Part shown: positions 21,798 through 23,987 of the stretch, piece by piece
Layout of the letters: every line of letters starts with the position of its first letter
Position numbering within the stretch: the stretch's first letter is position 1
The notes under the pieces: generated by a model
Told to the model about the DNA's origin: nothing
Seen by the model: only the letters and a program-made list of their open reading frames with translations
The model's database searches: none
Source: JBEKHI01 sp050012355
Lineage (GTDB): Bacteria > Actinomycetota > Actinomycetes > Streptosporangiales > Streptosporangiaceae
NCBI GenBank assembly: GCA_050012355.1
Contig: JBEKHI010000080.1
Coordinates: forward strand, 1-23,987
DNA length: 23,987 nt
Direction of reading: 5' to 3'
Program-made: the position numbers and the translations under genes

Positions 21798-22973
21798 TCA
21801 GCAGCCGGCGAGTTCCCGGCTGACCAGGCCCGCCGGACGAGGCGGCACCATGAGCAGGCCGCCAACAGCCGCCCGGCAGAACACGGGCATCCGCACCACC
21901 GTGGCACAGCCGCGGCCCCTGCCATGCTGACAGTTCTCGCGCGACCCCTCGCCGATAACGGCGTTCCTGATCGCGTCGCCATCCCTGAGCGGGTCATCGA
22001 CCCGCACCACGTAGCTGACTACAGCGGTCTGTCCGGCTTTGAGCTCGCCGCGCCAGCTAAGCACTGGCCGGTCGTACGAGACCCTGCCGCTAGTAGCGCG
22101 CGCGTCGTTCTCATAGCTGGCGTTGTCCAGCACATCCGACAGGTCATCGCGGAACTCCGCGGCTGGTTCGGTCTCGGTTCCCCGGTTGGTGACGGTGATG
22201 CGGTAGGTGATCTTGCCTCCGGGCAGCACCACATCCGGCGAGGCGGTCTTGTCGATCTGAATGTCTGGGCTACCACCGGTCCACGGCTTCACGGCGATCC
22301 ACAGCTGCCCGACCGGGATGCCGGTCAGCACCGAGTAGACGATGGTCAGCTTCTTCACCGGCTTGGTGGGCAGGAACCAGCCGGAGGCACCGTTGGTGTC
22401 CTTACTGTGTCCTACCAGGGTTGAATCGGCCTCGTGCCAGGTCGGTAGGTCGGAGTCGGTTTTCCCCATGCAGACGGGCGGCAACGGCGAACCCTGGCAG
22501 TAGTTGAACGCGCCTTTCCAGCCGAGATCGACGGTCGTCAAGGTCTTCCCGTCGTCGCCGGTGGCGGTGACCTTAGCCTTGTCCGCGTCAATGTCGCCCA
22601 GCACGAACCCCCAGCGGCCCTCCGGGGCGGCCGAATCGAAGGTGATCGTGGTCGTCGAAGGGGCTTTGTGCGACGCGGTCCTGAACACTAGGTACCCGTC
22701 GTCCCTTGAGTTGCCGAACTCCTCGCCGAACGGAGTCGAGTCGTTCAGGAACGTTGACTTGCCGGACGGCGTAACCAGGCTGGTGCTGTCACTCTCGATG
22801 TGGCCGACCGGGAATGCTTCACCGCGGACCGTCACCACCACCCCGGAATCGCCGGAGACTTCCCACTTCGGGTACGCGCCCTCCGTCGCCGCCAGCGCCG
22901 ACGCTCCGAAGCACAGCATCGTGACCGCTGCCGCCGCGATCGCCACGGCGCCCCGCCTATATGAAACCCGCAC
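21798..22973 (-). CDS. secreted protein with one DUF11 domain
   Basis: A 391-aa exported protein. The signal peptide is residues 1-29 (MRVSYRRG, hydrophobic core, ASALAA). An N-terminal domain (about 30-232) contains GRWGFVLGDIDADKAKV, FNYC, CMG and GASGWFLPT; this is a pattern I associate with actinomycete DUF11 surface proteins. A single DUF11 domain follows (about 237-362), running from DIQIDKTASPDVVLPGGKITYRITVTN to NAVIGEGSRENC and GCATVVRMPV. DUF11 domains often form internal Lys-Asn isopeptide bonds. The last 29 residues are not DUF11-like, and there is no sortase motif or C-terminal anchor. The GTG at 22973 has a GGGGGA ribosome site. It follows proS by 48 bp on the same strand. Function: extracellular or surface structure, partner unknown. 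Confidence 0.82.
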   Translation of the reverse strand: MRVSYRRGAVAIAAAAVTMLCFGASALAATEGAYPKWEVSGDSGVVVTVRGEAFPVGHIESDSTSLVTPSGKSTFLNDSTPFGEEFGNSRDDGYLVFRTASHKAPSTTTITFDSAAPEGRWGFVLGDIDADKAKVTATGDDGKTLTTVDLGWKGAFNYCQGSPLPPVCMGKTDSDLPTWHEADSTLVGHSKDTNGASGWFLPTKPVKKLTIVYSVLTGIPVGQLWIAVKPWTGGSPDIQIDKTASPDVVLPGGKITYRITVTNRGTETEPAAEFRDDLSDVLDNASYENDARATSGRVSYDRPVLSWRGELKAGQTAVVSYVVRVDDPLRDGDAIRNAVIGEGSRENCQHGRGRGCATVVRMPVFCRAAVGGLLMVPPRPAGLVSRELAGC

Positions 22974-23021
22974 CCTATCCCCCTGTGCATCAACGACTAC
23001 ACAGAGTAACAGAACGGAAGG

Positions 23022-23987
23022 TCAGGCGAGCGCCTTGCGGGTGTGCTCGACGATCTCGTCCAGCGGGATCTGGCTGGTCTCGCCGGTCTCGCGGTCGGTC
23101 AGTTCGCCGTGGCCGCTGGCCAGACCGCGCTTGCCGATCGTGATCCGGAACGGGATTCCCACCAGCTCGGCGTCGCTGAACTTCACCCCGGCGCGAACCG
23201 CACGGTCGTCGATGATCACGTCGACCCCGGCGTCGGACAGCCCGCGGTACACGCGTTCCCCGGCCGCCGCCACCGCCTCGTCGTCCTGCTGCGCGACCAC
23301 GATGTCCACCTCGAACGGCGCGACCGCCACCGGCCACTTGATGCCGCGCTCGTCATGGTGCGCCTCGACGATCGTGGCCATCGCCCGCTCGACACCGATG
23401 CCGTAGGAGCCCATGATCGGCCTGACCGGCTTGCCGTCCGGGCCGGAGACCGTGACGTTAAACGCCTCGGTGTACTTGTAGCCGAGCTTGAAGATGTGCC
23501 CGACCTCGATGCCCTTGATCAGCTCGAGCGGCTTTCCGCAGACCGGGCAGGGCTCGCCCGCGGCGACCTCGCGCAGGTCAGCCCACTGGCCGACGAGGAT
23601 GTCGCGCTCGACATCGACGCCGCGCAAATGGGTGTCGTCGGTGTTGGCGCCGGTGAACATGCCGGTCCGGCCGCGGAGCGCCTCGTCGGCGATCACCGGG
23701 ATGCCGGAAACATTGACCGCGCCGAGCGAGCCAGGATGCGCGCCGAGCGCTTCGAAGATCTCGTCGGCCTGCGCGGGGCGGAGCGTGACGGCGGCGGCCG
23801 CGTCCACCAGCTTCTGCTCCTGCAGGGCATGGTCGCCGCGCAGCAGGACCAGCGTGAGCTGGCCGTTGATGACGTAGACGAGTGTCTTGACCTGGCGATC
23901 AGCCGGAGCGTCGTTATGGTCGGCTAGGTCTTCAATGGTGCGCACGCCGGGAGTGGGGAACGGCTCCGGTGCCGGGAGCTGGCCGCT
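23022..23987 (-). CDS. proS: prolyl-tRNA synthetase, C-terminal part (runs off window)
   Basis: The visible 321 residues are the C-terminal part of a bacterial-type ProS, which charges tRNA-Pro. The frame stays open to the window end, so the N-terminus lies beyond 23987. First comes the editing insertion domain (KTLVYVINGQLTLVLLRGDHALQEQKL through FTGANTDDTHLRGVDVERD). Then come CPVCGKPLELIKGIEVGHIFKLG, the class II motif 3 GSYGIGVERAMATIVEAHHDERGIKWP, and the anticodon-binding domain starting at VAPFEVDIVVA. All segments look intact. Confidence 0.96.
   Translation of the reverse strand, partial: SGQLPAPEPFPTPGVRTIEDLADHNDAPADRQVKTLVYVINGQLTLVLLRGDHALQEQKLVDAAAAVTLRPAQADEIFEALGAHPGSLGAVNVSGIPVIADEALRGRTGMFTGANTDDTHLRGVDVERDILVGQWADLREVAAGEPCPVCGKPLELIKGIEVGHIFKLGYKYTEAFNVTVSGPDGKPVRPIMGSYGIGVERAMATIVEAHHDERGIKWPVAVAPFEVDIVVAQQDDEAVAAAGERVYRGLSDAGVDVIIDDRAVRAGVKFSDAELVGIPFRITIGKRGLASGHGELTDRETGETSQIPLDEIVEHTRKALA

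Overview
This is a high-GC actinomycete chromosome segment. The evidence is the strongly GC-biased third codon positions, frequent GTG and TTG starts, a compact hopanoid operon, an Eis-type acetyltransferase, a mycothiol-era DsbA-like oxidoreductase related to Rv2466c, and a secreted DUF11 protein. The species cannot be named from the sequence. No rRNA, tRNA, CRISPR array, transposase or phage gene was seen.

Layout. (1) 1-6040, minus strand: hopanoid operon reading hpnC, hpnD, hpnE, polyprenyl diphosphate synthase, shc (cut by the window start). The last four genes are joined by 4-bp start/stop overlaps. Together they would take isoprenoid diphosphates to squalene by the three-step HpnCDE route and then cyclise squalene to hopene. 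Upstream lies a 425-bp, relatively AT-rich control region. (2) 6466-8884: a membrane-anchored SpoIIE/PP2C phosphatase (minus), divergent from an Eis-like N-acetyltransferase (plus). (3) 9060-15792: a probable trans-4-hydroxyproline (or related imino acid) catabolic locus. The plus-strand operon is DHDPS-family deaminase, proline racemase/hydroxyproline epimerase, GntR-FCD regulator. The minus-strand genes are an Xaa-Pro-type M24 aminopeptidase and a three-subunit imino/amino-acid dehydrogenase (DAAO-like, 2Fe-2S, FAD/BFD). A 20-bp near-identical motif lies before the deaminase and before the peptidase and is a good candidate operator for the GntR protein. (4) 15973-20423: housekeeping genes rpiB, a DUF6069-like membrane protein and a DsbA-family protein (minus), divergent from pepN (plus). 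(5) 20544-23987: a Tat-like secreted esterase, a stretch with a truncated gene remnant, a secreted DUF11 protein, and the C-terminal part of proS running off the window end.

The most unusual feature is a family of four 42-bp dyad elements (12-bp arm, 18-bp spacer, 12-bp arm; spacer consensus ending ATAGCSCCRG). Three are intergenic (8941, 20443, 21552) and one lies in frame inside hpnE (3427). The neighbouring hpnD carries a different GC-rich palindrome, also in frame. This suggests that small palindromic repeats have spread here and were tolerated inside two adjacent hopanoid enzymes. One copy sits at the broken end of what looks like an alkylsulfatase gene start.
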